Below are positions 9,799 to 23,300 of a DNA stretch of 64,000 nt, piece by piece (the stretch's first letter is position 1; every line of letters starts with the position of its first letter). The notes under the pieces are model-generated. The model was given only the letters and a program-made list of their open reading frames with translations, did no database searches and was not told the origin of the DNA. Position numbers and translations under genes: made by a program. The stretch spans positions 1-64,000 of the forward strand of contig JASANC010003442.1 of the NCBI GenBank assembly GCA_030248135.1, read 5' to 3'. This DNA comes from Theristus sp. LFF4_11 (lineage: Eukaryota > Nematoda > Chromadorea > Monhysterida > Xyalidae).

Positions 9799-12700
9799 TC
9801 ACCGATGGAACAACGGACGCGGCCGATGCAGGGCGGCGTTCGCCGGATCAATGGGCGGCTCGTGTTGCACGCCGGAGAAGTGCGGCCGCGACGCGAGCGG
9901 CCCGAGGTAGTGCGCCTCCGGACGACGACACGGCAGCACACGATGCTGCAGCCAGTGTTGCACGCGGTACGGTGCAGAGCACTCGAGTTGACTCAGCAGC
10001 ACGGTCACCTGTGCGAGCAGTGCAACCGATGTTCCATGTTCCGGGTTCCGATGTTGGCGCTTCGTCGAAGTGGAACCGGCGACCTCGGTCGCAAACGCCA
10101 ACGACACGGCTACGCCCATCCGTGCTCACGGCAACAAACAACAAACAACCAGTGCAACCGTGTGGACGGGCATTGTCCGTTCGCACATGGCAGTGCTAGC
10201 GGAGTTATGAAAATGGATGGATATGGGTGCAAGTGATCAGCAGTGGACGTGACCAAACGCATCGGTTGGTTTTGTGGATGCACACCGAATCAGAAGCTCA
10301 TGGTGTGTCTGCCATCAGTGGCGAGAGAACTAACTATTGTGTGACAAAGTGACAATGCACTGAATACAGCGAACCGAAATTGAAATTCAAAACAGTCTAC
10401 TGATATCGGTGTGATTTCCTTGTAAAAGTAATGATGATGACTTTTCACTCCAAAATACCTGCCAGTAGACACGAACCAGTCGTTTAGCAGGCAAGTGAAC
10501 ACGAATTCACAGACGATTCAGCTGCACTTGACTGTGACTCAGTTGAGTGAATCGCAAGTGTAAACAACACCAATAACATGTTTGCGCAGTAACGCCAACA
10601 CTACCTCCACCAGTCCCTACACGTCGCCCCCACAAGCCCCGCCCACCTGTCGATGCAGTGGCGGTATAACGTCGGCGACCGCACTCGGCTCGCGCGTGCT
10701 CACCAGATTCACGGAGTCCCAGTTGACGCGCGTGTGCACGGCGCTGTCCTCGAACGGATTCTCCACCACCACCAACAGACCGGCAAAGTCTTTCGTCAGC
10801 CGGTAGATCGTGACGCCCGTCTGCCGCTGCAAAACGTTTTCGCTCGGTTTATCGGTTCGGAAATGTTCCGATTTTTTCTTCCCGATTTCGATTCCGAAAA
10901 GCGACTGTTTCGCGAAACTCTCGAATTTGCTTTTCAGATTCTTAGTCGACCCTCAAATTCACAGAAATGAGACGACAATTTGCCAGAAATTTTTTTTGCA
11001 GCCTTACAGTGTCACGCGATGCACCACCCAACAGCATCACTTTCCATTCCACAAAACCGCCGTCAATATTTACAGACAATACAAAGAGTGTCCAACAACG
11101 AAAAAATCCAGCAATAGATACACACATATTTTCGGTTGTTGTTGTTGTTGTTGTTGGGATTTTAGGGCGCCTTCGAGCTGGGCGCCCATATCGAATTTTC
11201 TCGGTCAATAAGTGCCTATACACTTCTCGACAGGGTTCGATTTCCTGAACGCACAGACAACGAGTCTAACGCGGAACCGGTACAGGCCACGCGGGTTCGG
11301 TCACCCCCGAACGCCGCAACCGCTCACACTGTGATTGCGCTCGCCCCTGTTGCCCCAACCGCTCACACTGTGATTGCGCTCGCCCCTGTTGCCCCAACCG
11401 CTCACACTGTGATTGCGCTCGCCCCTGTTGCCCCAACCGCTCACACTGTGATTGCGCTCGCCCCGGGGGCTCGCCCCTGTTGCCCCAACCGCTCACACTG
11501 TGATTGCGCTCGCCCCTGTTGCCCCAACCGCTCACACTGTGATTGCGCTCGCCCCTGTTGCCCCAACCGCTCACACTGTGATTGCGCTCGCCCCTGTTGC
11601 CCCAACCGCTCACACTGTGATTGCGCTCGCCCCTGTTCACAGCCAACTGTATCAGCGCGTCCGCCATCAGCGCCGGCGCGCGTCGCGTCCGTTCGAGCGT
11701 CACCGGCCGGGCGGCGTGCACCGACAGACAGCAGTCGACTGATGCCGCTGAAAGACGCTGGCGATTTGTGAACGCTGGATGACCAGTGAAACCGTCGGAC
11801 CGGGAACGAAGCTCTAAACCTCAACCAAAGTTGAGTTGATGAGCTACTGTTCATCGGTCAGTTCTTTTCAGTCGTTCTGCCGGGATAAATTGGTTGACTG
11901 ATTGATTGGTTTTTATCCTAAGTCGAGTACCGATAGATGAACACAGTGAACGTTTTTTTTTGCTTAGTAGTAACACATTTCAGACAAGCTACACTAGGGT
12001 TGGTAAAAAACGGGTTTTTTAGATGGCCAGAAAAAAACGGTTTTATTACCGTTTTAAAACCGGTTTTATTTGCCATGCCCACCCCAGGCTACACCAGAAC
12101 GTACCATCCGCAGCAACATCAGTAGCATTAAACTGGTTGAATGCCATCAAGACGAGCAGATAGCGGCCGGGCAGCAGAACCGTGGACGCAGTGACGAACG
12201 ACGAAATGCGGCGTTCACTGGCGAGCACCAGTTCGCCACAAGTGTCTGCAAAAAAACAGAATTGATGAAACGAACATCAGCTGCAAAATTCGTGCGTAAT
12301 AAAGAAAGACTGTGCAGTTGAAAGTTGAGACACTGTTGGCAATTTAGCCGAAACATTTTGAAGCTACATTTTCCAGCTGCCCATCTTCATTCAAGACTTG
12401 CACTCGCATCACGCCTGGCACAAAATGCGGAACAATGAAAGTGAGCGCCTCACCAGCGACCAAGCCCTCGTGCACGACGACAAAGCACAAATCCAACGGG
12501 ACGAGCGCGCCCGCTCGCTTCTGGCGATAGCCGTCCTGAAATTCGCAGAATTTATGAAAAACAACAGCTTTGTTTGTGAAGTTTTATTGCGCTCAAAAAC
12601 AACCTCAGTTCGTCAGTTCTGTGCACGTCGGAACATCAAGTTCACCAATTGGACTGGCCTGTCCATCGTTGGGCGACTCTTTTCCTATTGTTAGCAGTGT

Positions 12701-15700
12701 GGCTCTGGCTATTTTTGACTTTCGGGGACACGACGACAACCGTTTGGTACCGGGGCCAACGTAATGGCTCAGAACACAGGTGTCCCCAGAAAAATTGGGG
12801 CTGTCCCAACACCGGAGTAAGGGCATTTCACGTCGCGGGGCACTCACCCGTCCATCCATCCGAATTGCAGAACCACCGGACCATCTGAGAAACAGCCTCC
12901 AATCCAATCAACGGCGTTTGCTCCCGTTGCGTTTTTCAACCGATCAAGGGATGGGAGGGTGGAGGGGTACGGTGATAGTAAGGGGTTAGGAGATTCCATC
13001 AAAGATTTTTTTTTCACCTGATACAACGTGATATCGACCTCCGCGGTTTCGCTCAACTGCAACACGAACGCGTCCAATTGCGGTGCACGAAAATGCCGCG
13101 GCAGCACCGCGGGTGCCCGCAGCTCGTGCCAGCTGCTGTGCAACTTGCAAATGTCGACCGAATCAAAATACACGCAGAATTCGTCGAACGGCATCCAGAA
13201 TGTGCCGGCGTCGTGGTCGTCTGGTGAAAAAAAGCGCAACACAATAATTCGCATGCAGCACGCTGATTTACTGAAAAAATGTTCAGTGGTGAAGAATTTT
13301 GATTTTGCACACACAATAAACATTTTGTTTGTTCGTACCCTTTTTATGGCGATGGCATTGGTTCATGTGACCATCATGCTCCGTTCTCCCCCCCCCCCAC
13401 AGTAAACCACCGAAGTTTGGTACCTCCGTGTTTCCGTGTTTCTGACACCGGAGGGCGGGGCAACAAATAAAAAAAAACTAGTCTGATGAACACAAAAGTT
13501 AGTCACTCAAAACGTAAAGAGAAAGAAAGAGGGATGGGGTGGGTGTCAAGTGAACTCGAACGGGCATCCTGACAACACTGCACTTGTGTCACCTTTGCAA
13601 CTTCACCTTTGTCCATCAGTTGCGCGCGCAGCTGTGGCGTCCAAAGCGTGGACTGCTGTGACCAATCACCGTTCCACGTGTGTACACCCCACGGATTACG
13701 CAGGCGCACGAGACGGCTGCAAAGGAAGCGGTGACACAATTGGTGCAATGAAGTGTCTGTGATCGAAAAGTCACAGCCACTTGCGCAAAGTGTCTTTCCG
13801 TATTAATAAAAACACTAAAAGTGTCTTTCAGTAATGATTAAAAAATACGAGCTAATTCTAACAAAGCTCACTGTTGCCTATCATGTGCCGTTACGACCCG
13901 TACGTCCAGACAGGAGTATGCGTGCTTTGACAGTAGACCAACCTGTTCGCATTGCTGTAAGATGAGGATTTTAAAGTTATTCGAACACAACAAAACAAAC
14001 ATTGAACACATGTGCTCCACGTTGCACACACAGTCAACAGCAAACACGCACGTGGCATGGCAGTTGGTGTGTTTGTCTTAGGTGAATGTGCAACACTCAG
14101 TCACACGCAGCAAACAGTGCACTGTTTTTAGACAGTTTACAATCGAACACACCCACCGAACCCCAACGCACGAACACACACCCGTCGAACAGACTGGGCA
14201 TACTGTGGCCGGTCAACTTGACCAAAACGCACTGCCATGCAGCCAATCAGTGAGACTGCCATTTGAACTACGTACAACTGCGCCACGCAGACAGGCGTCA
14301 TTTCGCGCACCGACCTGCTCCAACGCCGCATTTCTGTCGTCCGTGTGCGACGCACACGAGCAGCCCATCAGGAAGCCGGCCTCTCTTGACGAAAGCATGC
14401 GAGCCCAAATCAGATCACGTCGGTTCGAGTGCTCACCATCGTCGCCGTCTGCGTTTTTCGTTGGTTGTTTGAATTTTTGTTTTCTTCCGTACTGATTGGT
14501 CGAAAGAATAAAACGAGGTGGCCAACTAGCGCGCCAAGAATGCTTTTTTCAAATCTTTTTTATTTGAAGCACATGCTCGCACCACCGATGTGTTGAGGAG
14601 ACCCCGAAGCATTATCGGTCGCAACGTGAGCGAATTAGAAACTTTTGTTGAAGAAACGTATTGTGGGAATACTGTGTTTTTAAAAATTACGGCTATGGAT
14701 TACAGCCCATAGAATCGAGAAGATTCGGCCAAGCAAAGAAACAAGTTCTCAAAGTGATTGAACTGAAACGTAAGTCAACTGACGTATTTTCAACGTGACA
14801 CAGGGTGCGCCGGTTAGCACGGCTAAGCCCTCGTCCACTCGTCCCGCGGTCAACCGCGCATAGCTGCCGTGCACTTTTGCGAGCGCCTTCTCGATCAGTG
14901 GAACCCATAACTATAATATTAACAATTTTTTTTACGTTCTGCGACTCACTGCGCAGACGTAGAAAGGAAACTAGTTTCAATCTTTATGTGGCAACTCAAA
15001 GTCGTCCTAAGTGACTCGGCCCTATTCAGGAGACTCGGATAACTGCGCCAATTTTGAATTCCCGCGTCATGCGTGCAGCTGTTTACCAACCAATGCGCGC
15101 ATAGAGTCTCGAAACCGTAACAAAACATAGTACACATTGAAATTTCATGTTTCGTGACAGAACATTACATTACTGCTGAATTCCGTTGTGAAACGAAATT
15201 TCGCCCGGGGTACTGGCTGCTTTCGGAGCTCATTTGCTGAGCGGTCGTGAGAATTGAGAAACAATAATTAACAAGAAATTTGATTATTCACACGGCCACA
15301 ATGGCACAATGCCAAATGACCTGGTTTCGTTTCGCACTCGAGAACACAATTCGTCCGTGGCCCATCAGATGGACGGTCGCTGGAAACAGGTCATCCACGA
15401 CTACCGTACGCCAGAGGCCGTTCACGCAGAGGCGCACCTGAACAGGATTTTTAATGTTCAAGTTTGCTGATTTCAAATTTCAAAATTAAAACTACTCAGG
15501 TGGACAGTTCAGAATATAGATAAAAACCAAAAAAAAATTCACTCACTACGTAGATTTTGAAGAAAACGAGAAAACCAAAAAACTCATGCACCTGGTAAAC
15601 ACCTTCGTGGCTGTACTGTTTCGTGAGCACAATTGAATCTAGCAGATCGATTCGTTCGGCAACAACAGCCAGTGCAGAGAGCAGCCAGCAATTGCCGAGC

Positions 15701-18700
15701 GTTCCTAAACGGGGCTAAATAGATTATTTTGGGTTTTGGCGGTACCAAAAAACTGTCCTTTATAAAAAAAGCAATTTTGCTTTGTGGGCAACGGGCTGAC
15801 ACCACACATGCTGGACACTGTTCTTTTTTGCGGTATTCGCCCGGTAAGCGAAAATCGCGTTTCGTTTCGTGTTTCGTGCTGCCATGAACAAACCACCCTT
15901 CGGCGCACGAAGTATTTTTGAGACTGCGTGGTTTGGCGATTTGTTGAACTGACGACTCTGGGGTCGCCGCGGTCTTCTTCGATTACCGTTATCTCTGCGC
16001 AACGCCGAGCTGATATGAGTGGCAACATTCCGCCAGCCGCAAAACAACAACCAACGAACCAACGAACCAACGAACCAACCAACCAACCAACCAACCAACC
16101 AACCAACCAACCAACCAACCAACCAACCAACCAACCAACCAACCAACCAACCAACCAACCAACCAACCAACCAACCAACCAACCAACCAACCAACCAACC
16201 AACCAACCAACCAACCAACCAACCAACCAACCAACCAACCAACCAACCAACCAACCAACCAACCAACCAACCAACCAACCAACCAACCAACCAACCAACC
16301 AACCAACCAACCAACCAACCAACCAACCAACCAACCAACCAACCAACCAACCAACCAACCAACCAACCAACCAACCAACCAACCAACCAACCAACCAACC
16401 AACCAACCAACCAACCAACCAACCAACCAACCAACCAACCAACCAACCAACCAACCAACCAACCAACCAACCAACCAACCAACCAACCAACGAACCCTGT
16501 CTGATATCCGTCGGTCGTGGGTCGAGAAACACCGACCACCGATATTTGCGACCATCGTCCGTGTACAGCTGCTGAGGGCGGAGCCAATGAATCGCCTGGG
16601 TCGATCGAAGGCGCTCACGATCTCGGCCTGCGAGACAAAAAGCCAGTCTACAAAACTTTAGTTCCGTGTTTTTTATTGATAAACTTTATGTTGATTAGGT
16701 CTGGGTCAGTCGAAACCAAATACAACGTGCACGTACCGTGGTCAAAGGCAAATCTAGACAAATGTCTTCCTTCCAGCCTTGTAATGTCGTCAAAGGACTG
16801 TTATTGGAGAGTGACGATTTCTTGAAGACTGATAAACAGAGACAGAGTACAGTGAAAACAAAACGTCAAACAGCGGGTTCACAATTTAGCAAAATCAAAC
16901 ACACACCAGATTGCAGCGTTTCAGCCGACAGATCACCGATACTAGCGTCGGTCGGTGGGAAGCTGTCATCCACGAATTGCTCTTTGCTTTCGCTGAAAAG
17001 GAGAACATATCAGAAAGATAATTGACCCCTGGTTGTAGTATTAAAAAAACATTGAAAAAAACAGTATTGATTGATGACCCTTCCAATCAAAATCTGAAAG
17101 TTCCGACTACGACGTAAAGGGAGAACATCTATTAGATATAATACAGGACCCGTTCAATGATCCCCAACCCCAGTTGAAGTTTCCCCGGCTCCGGCAGTAC
17201 CTCAGACTGAACTGACCCAACCTTCACCTCCCCAGAGGTCGGTTTCAAATGTCATGACAATCATTGAAATCACAGGTATGATTCTCAACCAACAATTCCA
17301 ATCAAATTTATAAACCATCCGACACCCAACTGTAACTGGCGGCAAATACATTTTAACCTCCAATTACGCCTCATCTTTACAGCCAGGCTCTCATACAATA
17401 CTGCAGAATGCGTGACACAGCCAAATGTTTCAGCAGTGTGTTTGCCTGGGAAAACCAGAAGCGATGACCAAACGATGCCCAGTGGCTCTGGCATTCAGCG
17501 ACAGTGAATGCCTCTGGAATATGTCGCAACCGACCGGCAATACTCGGTGATCCGTCTGAACAACGCCTCGCTCTCGTGTACGTCCGTGTCTCTGATCGTC
17601 TGCGCGTCGACGGACGTCTGTCGCGCCGGTAGCGGAGCGCCGGATGAGGCTGCTGACGGGCCGTCCCCGCCCACTTTCTGATGATTGGTGCGTTTCGGCG
17701 GCCGCGCGGTATCGCACTGCTCGCAGCGCAACGCCGGCCCGAGATTCTCGAAGGTGCACGCCGCGCACGCCCACGCGCCGATCGAGCTCGCCGACGACTG
17801 CAACGCGCGAATGTGACGTTTTTGTTTGTTTGTGAAAAAAACGCAATGGTTTTTGTTTGTGAAATTTTACTGGCATTCACACGTCATTCAACAATACTGC
17901 CGTCTCCTTCACGCGAAAAGATAATAGTGCAGGAGACAGAAGAATCAGCATAGTGGACGTTGCACGTGAGTTTTTTTATGTTTGCGATGAACTTGCTGAA
18001 CACATACAAATCGCACAGACTGTGTCGGTGTGTCCTTCATTTCCGTGTTTCACTGATTTGCATGGGCAAAATGTACGAAGTAACACAAAATTACAGACCA
18101 ACTGCAGTTGGGTGCACTGCGTTTCGAACGGATCGCAAAACAACATGTCATGAAACCGTTGTAAAAAAACAAAAACAAAATGCTATGAGATGGTTTACAA
18201 GCGTTCAAAGAACAGATGTGTGTTCCCAAAAACGCAAAAAAACAACAACAAAAAACGAAAATCAGAATCGCAGTCGAAACCGACCAGTCGCTTCGGGCGC
18301 GGCTTCGGTGTGGTGCCGTCCATTCGATCCGCTCGATGCGCCGGCGCCACGGCCGACGAACTCTGTGCGGGCTGACGATTTGCGTCGGCGTTTTCCGGCC
18401 GCTGCACTTTCGGTTCCCTCGTGCTCGCACGTTGACGGCGGCGGTCGCACGCGGCGCACGTCGACGCTTCAGCCGAGTTCTCCAGCGTGCACTGCGCGCA
18501 TCGCCACGTTTTCCCGCGCGATTTCGCCGCCATGCACGTGTCGCAGGTGAAGACGCTCGCGCGAGCATCGGCCGTCTCGGCGGTGCTCGTTCGTATTTTC
18601 GCGCATTTTGAGCATTTCGTAACGATCACAGGTGAATTCGACGGGCGTCGATGCGCGTCGACGGCGGGCGTGGCCGAAGGCAGCAGATCGCTGAGGCCTT

Positions 18701-19623
18701 GCCAGATGCCGTTCAACCCTGCGTGTTTTTTTGTGCGAAATTGTGCCCGAACAAACAGAAGGCTTATTTGTCTTTGAAATGTGGATTCCGCTTACAATTT
18801 TTTTCATTCGTCGCAGCGCACTTACCTGCATCAGTTTGAGATTTTTTTGGAATTCAAATGACTGAAAAATACTCAACTTTCACGCAACAAAAATTCGCTT
18901 TACTGTGTCTAGCTTCGCAAACATGCTGTGGGTCTTTGCCTGTTCTGTTCTCGCTGTCTTCTTCCTTCACTCTAACTTCACCTCACCTTTTTCCCTTTTC
19001 AATGCGCAACTGGACTTTTATTTTTAGCTATCAATCAATCAGCACGCTTCCCCGAATTTCCTGCCCATACAAATTTTAAAGTGACAGGCTACAGTGAAAC
19101 GTAGCCACAAGTGTTGCTGAACACAAGGTTTTCTGCTCGCTAACCAATCAATATGGAGTCCTATTCTCTAGACCGTACACGTTCGTCAACGTGTTGTGTT
19201 TACATCTCAATCGCACACACTGAAGGCGCGTTTAGCAATTAGTTTTTTGTGCGTACGCACGGACACGACACGTAAAAAATGGCCACGCGATTTAGAAATC
19301 GTGTCGTGTGTGCTATCTTAATGCATTACGGACACGATTAGTTTGCGCACGGGATTTAGAACGACGTTTGTGCGTACGGACGAAAAACTAAATGGTGTTT
19401 CCGCCTTGACAAGCATCAATCGCGATCTAGCGAAACAATAATCAATCCAGCTGCCTTGTTGTCTGTGCAACTCACATGTCGGTGTGGTGGCGCTTGAATG
19501 CGCCTCGCTGTGATTGGCTGGCGGACGCACGACTGCAGCCAATCGCGGCGCGTCGCACATTTCGCACGTCGACGAACGACCGTCGTTGTTGTACGTGCAC
19601 CGGTAGCACTGCCACGCGGGCAT
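9799..19623 (-). CDS. CAPN15: Calpain-15 / small optic lobes (SOL)-type cysteine protease
   Basis: Minus-strand gene with about 17 exons. Start ATG 19623 ([16 protein letters not shown]). Visible exons are about 19623-19476, 18718-18285, 17797-17535, 16992-16905, 16595-16496, 15704-15591, 15437-15321, 14910-14783, 14448-14315, 13942-13898, 13716-13607, 13220-13018, 12535-12454, 12245-12135, 11747-11640, 10826-10647 and 10008-9799. Three RanBP2-type zinc fingers (WQCYRC, WRCAQC, WACAAC) precede FVDDSFPP and WLRPQQL. The catalytic core follows: LGNCWLLSA (Cys), [10 protein letters not shown] (His) and LRNPWG (Asn), so the triad is intact. Next come [10 protein letters not shown] and a SOL-homology C terminus ([25 protein letters not shown]). 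The family is an intracellular calpain-type protease without EF hands. Introns hold an AACC microsatellite, a 39-bp minisatellite at a donor and a SINE. Some exon edges are approximate. Confidence 0.9.
11131..11273 (-). mobile_element. tRNA-derived SINE, copy in calpain intron
   Basis: The plus strand reads (GTT)n, then a GGGCGCCCATATCGA stretch and GGTTCGATTTCCTGAACGCA; on the minus strand the SINE ends in a (CAA)n tail. It aligns with the copies at 28003-28221 and 53015-53243 but is diverged and truncated at its head. Confidence 0.6.
11325..11640. repeat. 39-bp minisatellite, 8 units, at an exon-intron edge
   Basis: The unit is GATTGCGCTCGCCCCTGTTG followed by CCCCAACCGCTCACACTGT. Eight copies are interrupted once by a short GGGGGCTCGCCC insertion near 11462. 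In coding (minus) sense each unit contains CACAGT/GTGAGC, a plausible 5' splice site, and the preceding calpain exon runs into the array. The period is a multiple of three and the frame stays open through it. Confidence 0.85.
11995..12075. mobile_element. hAT-like MITE fragment
   Basis: CTAGGGTTGGTAAAAAACGG is followed by A/T-rich sequence with ACCGGTTTT blocks. It resembles one end of hAT-type MITEs. The opposite end is not evident. Confidence 0.3.
16050..16495. repeat. (AACC)n microsatellite, about 110 units
   Basis: A nearly perfect AACC tract (GGTT on the minus strand) with a few AACG variants at both edges. In the minus-strand calpain gene it begins immediately after the donor of exon 5 (CAGG/GTTCGTTGG) and fills most of that intron. 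The very long WLVG- and NQPT-repeat frames across it are translations of the microsatellite. Confidence 0.95.
19239..19391. mobile_element. MITE with GTGCGTACGCAC termini, copy 2
   Basis: Inverted ends TTAGTTTTTTGTGCGTACGC and (inverted) TTTAGTTTTTCGTCCGTACG, close to perfect over more than 20 bases. The body matches the copy at 9608-9762. It lies in the first intron of the calpain gene. Confidence 0.8.
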
Positions 19624-20363
19624 GCTTCTGTGGGCGACGCTGTTCTTGTGGCACTGCAAGTTGTCGTCGTCTTTAGAACAAGGAAGGTTTACAACAGTGT
19701 GCCAGAAAACGATCTCCAGAAAATGTGCGTCATACGCATGGCATGACACGTCTGGTGTGGCGACAGTTCATTGAAAAGAAAAAACACTAAACTGTTGAGT
19801 GATTCGCCACTTTTATTCAGCAACAAAACTTAACAACAACAAAAATAGACATGGGCAACCAGCAAAACCAGGTGTAACAACAAATTTTTGTGTCAAAAAC
19901 GTTATGAAAAACGTCAGCGAACGAAAGCTACGCTTTTCGTAACCATAACCACCGTTGCGAAATTATGTAGCCTGGCAGTCATCGTAAATTCACGCAGCCA
20001 GTGTTTTCCCAGTTTTTTTTTCATGTTCAGTAAAGTGAGACACACACGCGACGGTGCTAAATTTCGAATAAAACAACATCGCAGTAAATGTTGTCAAAAA
20101 TTCGTTCTTCTGAGGTCGCTGAGCCAGCGCTCACTCAAAGACATCCACACACTGAGGCAGACTGTGAGTAAGAAGAGCAGACAGACCAGTTGAAACATTT
20201 CAGAACAAAAAAAAACAATTCGATCACCATGTCCTCGTATTTCACGTGAATTCACAGTTCCTTTTCATTCAACATTGACAAACAGTAACAATTTCAACTT
20301 TCTATTCAACTTTCAAAATTTAGCAGCATCCCAAAACGACGTCATCCAAGGCACGTGCACCAT
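19624..20363. other. Short interval between WDR36 3' end and calpain 5' end
   Basis: About 740 bp holding the WDR36 3' flank and the presumed calpain promoter. No TATA box or CpG-type element stands out. No additional gene is seen. Confidence 0.5.
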
Positions 20364-23300
20364 TCAGACCACCTCCGATCGCAGCCACTGCGTCACCCCG
20401 ATCGTGTAATTCAACGCGTCATCCAACTGCGCCCAGCCGCTTTGAATTTCGCGCTCGATCGCGCGCAGCGCCGCGCGCACGCTTGCGTCGTCGCGGAATG
20501 CGGCCGTCCAAAAGTCGCCGCGACGCAACTTCAACAGCAGCGCGAAATACGCGTGCACCAGTTCGAAGTCGGCGCGCGATTGGAATCGTTCGTGGAACAG
20601 CGCGAGCAGATGGCGTGCGGACGGCGTGATCGCGACGCTCGACCCGCCGGTCTTTGTGTGGTCGTCGTCGTCGCTTCCAGCGGCTGTCAGCAGCACCAAC
20701 TGACGCAACTGCACGTCCAACTCGATGGGGCGCATCGCTTTCATCCGTTCGAAGCAGGCCGTCCGTTTCGCGGGCGTCGTCGCCGCCTGCAGCTGGTGCG
20801 CCCAGGCGCTCGACGGCTCCGAGAACGGCCGACGATGCTCGATGATTCGCGACGAGAGCGACCGTGCTGCGGTGGATTCGTCTGAACAGCAGGCAATTTG
20901 GGAATACGATGAACGTTTTCTTTTTCATCGTGAAAACATGCGGCTTATCGATTTACTGTGTCGGTTTTTGTGTGCCAAATGCAGTCAAATCAGTTCACCC
21001 GCCGAAACTGATGGGTTTCAGTTCAGTTCAGTTCAGAATTAATGGCTTTCCAACTGTTTGGTTAACCAAAAATGGACACAGTTTTTGTCAGAATCACTAC
21101 CAGTTCAATCAGTTATCAATTTCCTCAGATTCAACCGTGACTGCCAAAAGATCAAAAATCTATCTCTAAATCACCAGTTGTATTTCGATTCGGAACGTCG
21201 AATGCAAAACCACCGAGCGTGCTGGTGGTCGGCAGAAAGAATGGCGCGCTTTTCGGCTTTCTCGGCGGCTCCTTCGGTCGATTGCGGGCGCGAATCACGT
21301 CCAGATCGAGGAGGTGTGCCCAGCGAGCCTTAAAAACAGGTCGATTGAAACAAAATTCGCAGCTTGACAAATTCGCGAATTTTGGTACAGTTCGCTGTGA
21401 ACATCTCGCACGACCTCATCTTGAGAACTGTTTTCACATAACCGGCGACAAAACATATCAGTCTGAATAGTGCTACAGCTCGTTGTGAGTTCATTTGTCC
21501 GCATCGTTGTTTGCAAACCAGTAGACGCAAACACCACCCAACCAACCGATGGCTGACCGGACAACGTCGCCAACATTGCGTGCTCGTGCTTCGCGAGATT
21601 CTGCGACTGCAGTTGATCGACCAGCGTTTCAATGGGCGACTGAGTGGCGGTTTCGTTCGCCTCTTCGGAAATCGCCAAATCGATTTCCGCTGGTTTCTGC
21701 TGAAAAAATCAATGGAAAACTGGGTAACAGACATTATAACTTCGGAGGTTCAAAATCGGTTGCAACTCGGTGGTTGCAGACACACAAAAAAAAGACAACA
21801 ATTTATCTAACTGTTTCCGTCCATTCCCGGCGCACCCCGGGCAGTAATGCAACCGAAGGCCGATAATTGAGAGGCAGTGAGCTGAGCACCAGCGAAACGT
21901 CATGCACTGCACGATTCGCCCATAAATACACGCCACGCTCGTCTGCGTGCGCCGTTGCGATCAATTCGCCTGTTGTTTTTTTTGAAATCTTCACGCAACT
22001 CCAAACGATAAACAGACTGAATTATTGATAACGAGCACACAAACACCACCAAAAAGCCACGTTCGAACGTGACCAGCATGGCCGCCATGTCCAAGCGCAC
22101 TGATTGGCTGAAATGGCGTCGGTCCCTTCAGATCGCCCAATCAGCTTGCAGCGCGCAATGGTGTACTTTTTTTAGTGATCTTCGTTGCACAATTGGGTTC
22201 GTTCGTTCAGCCGTTTCGCGCGACGACTCAAGAACTGTGCGGTGTTATGGATCGTAATCCCAATGAAAATCAGTCATCACTGACCTGAACCAGATCCAGA
22301 AATTCGGTAAACAGCCAAAAAACCCCACCCCCCCCAAATCTCTTACCAGTCGGACTGACAGAGACACTGACACACGGCTGCTCAAACAAGACGACGTCAA
22401 CCAGGCAGGCCGTCGCAAGATGCCACACTTTCAGCGCCCCATCCGTCCCGGACGTCAGCAGCCAGTCCCCAGCCGCATTGAACGTCATGTCAAGAATTTC
22501 GTTGCGTTTCACATTATTGTCCGCTGCTGATTGGTCGCATTCCATCTCAACATCAACAGCATGGTCGTTGTTTGAAGGTGTCGTTGAACTTGACGCATCA
22601 GGCGACTGGTGCGTGCGCGCAAACTTGCGAACGACACGACCGAGGAGCACGTCCGCCACGAGGACCTGCACAATTGCTCCCAAATTCGGAAGATAAACAA
22701 AAATAAAGAAATTCCGATGCACTGATTGATTGATTTCAAGCCAATCGGGTAGCAAATCAGCGTACTACTATATCGATCGCATCACGTGAAACAACAGGTT
22801 GATGCTAACTTGTTGTATCTCCTAGTCTCCAAACCTAGTAACGGAATCTACCGCGCCACAGCCAAGCAATCAGTCTGCCAAGCTGGCAGCTTAGATCAAG
22901 CGAACCAACTTAAAAAGACGATTATCGCAGACTCCATTTCTTGTTTAACGTTTCTGGATTATCTTCTCTCCAGTCAAGCCAACGCTCTTGAATTCACACT
23001 AACGAATCAGTGTATGTACAAATTCAGTCAAAAAAAATCAGAAGCAAACCACAATCAGAAATTCCGTTGTGCCGTCAAAAAAACCAAAAGCTGATCAAAT
23101 GATTGATGTTTGATGTGCAAACCAACCAGTTGCATTAGCAACTTTAAACATGTTTTGATAAAAAAAGTTCAAGTTCAACTCAAAAACCGTCCGACCGTCG
23201 TGTCGCGCAGCGCGACCGCCAGCAGATCATTCACCGGATGCATGCGCATCATTTGCACGGGTTGCTCCAGTTCGATCGTCTTCATTCGTTTCCTCGTTTT

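Noticed and set aside
15705..16587. Frames of 200-275 aa made of WLVG or NQPT repeats
   Set aside because: They are translations of the (AACC)n microsatellite in a calpain intron; all frames are open because the repeat lacks stops.
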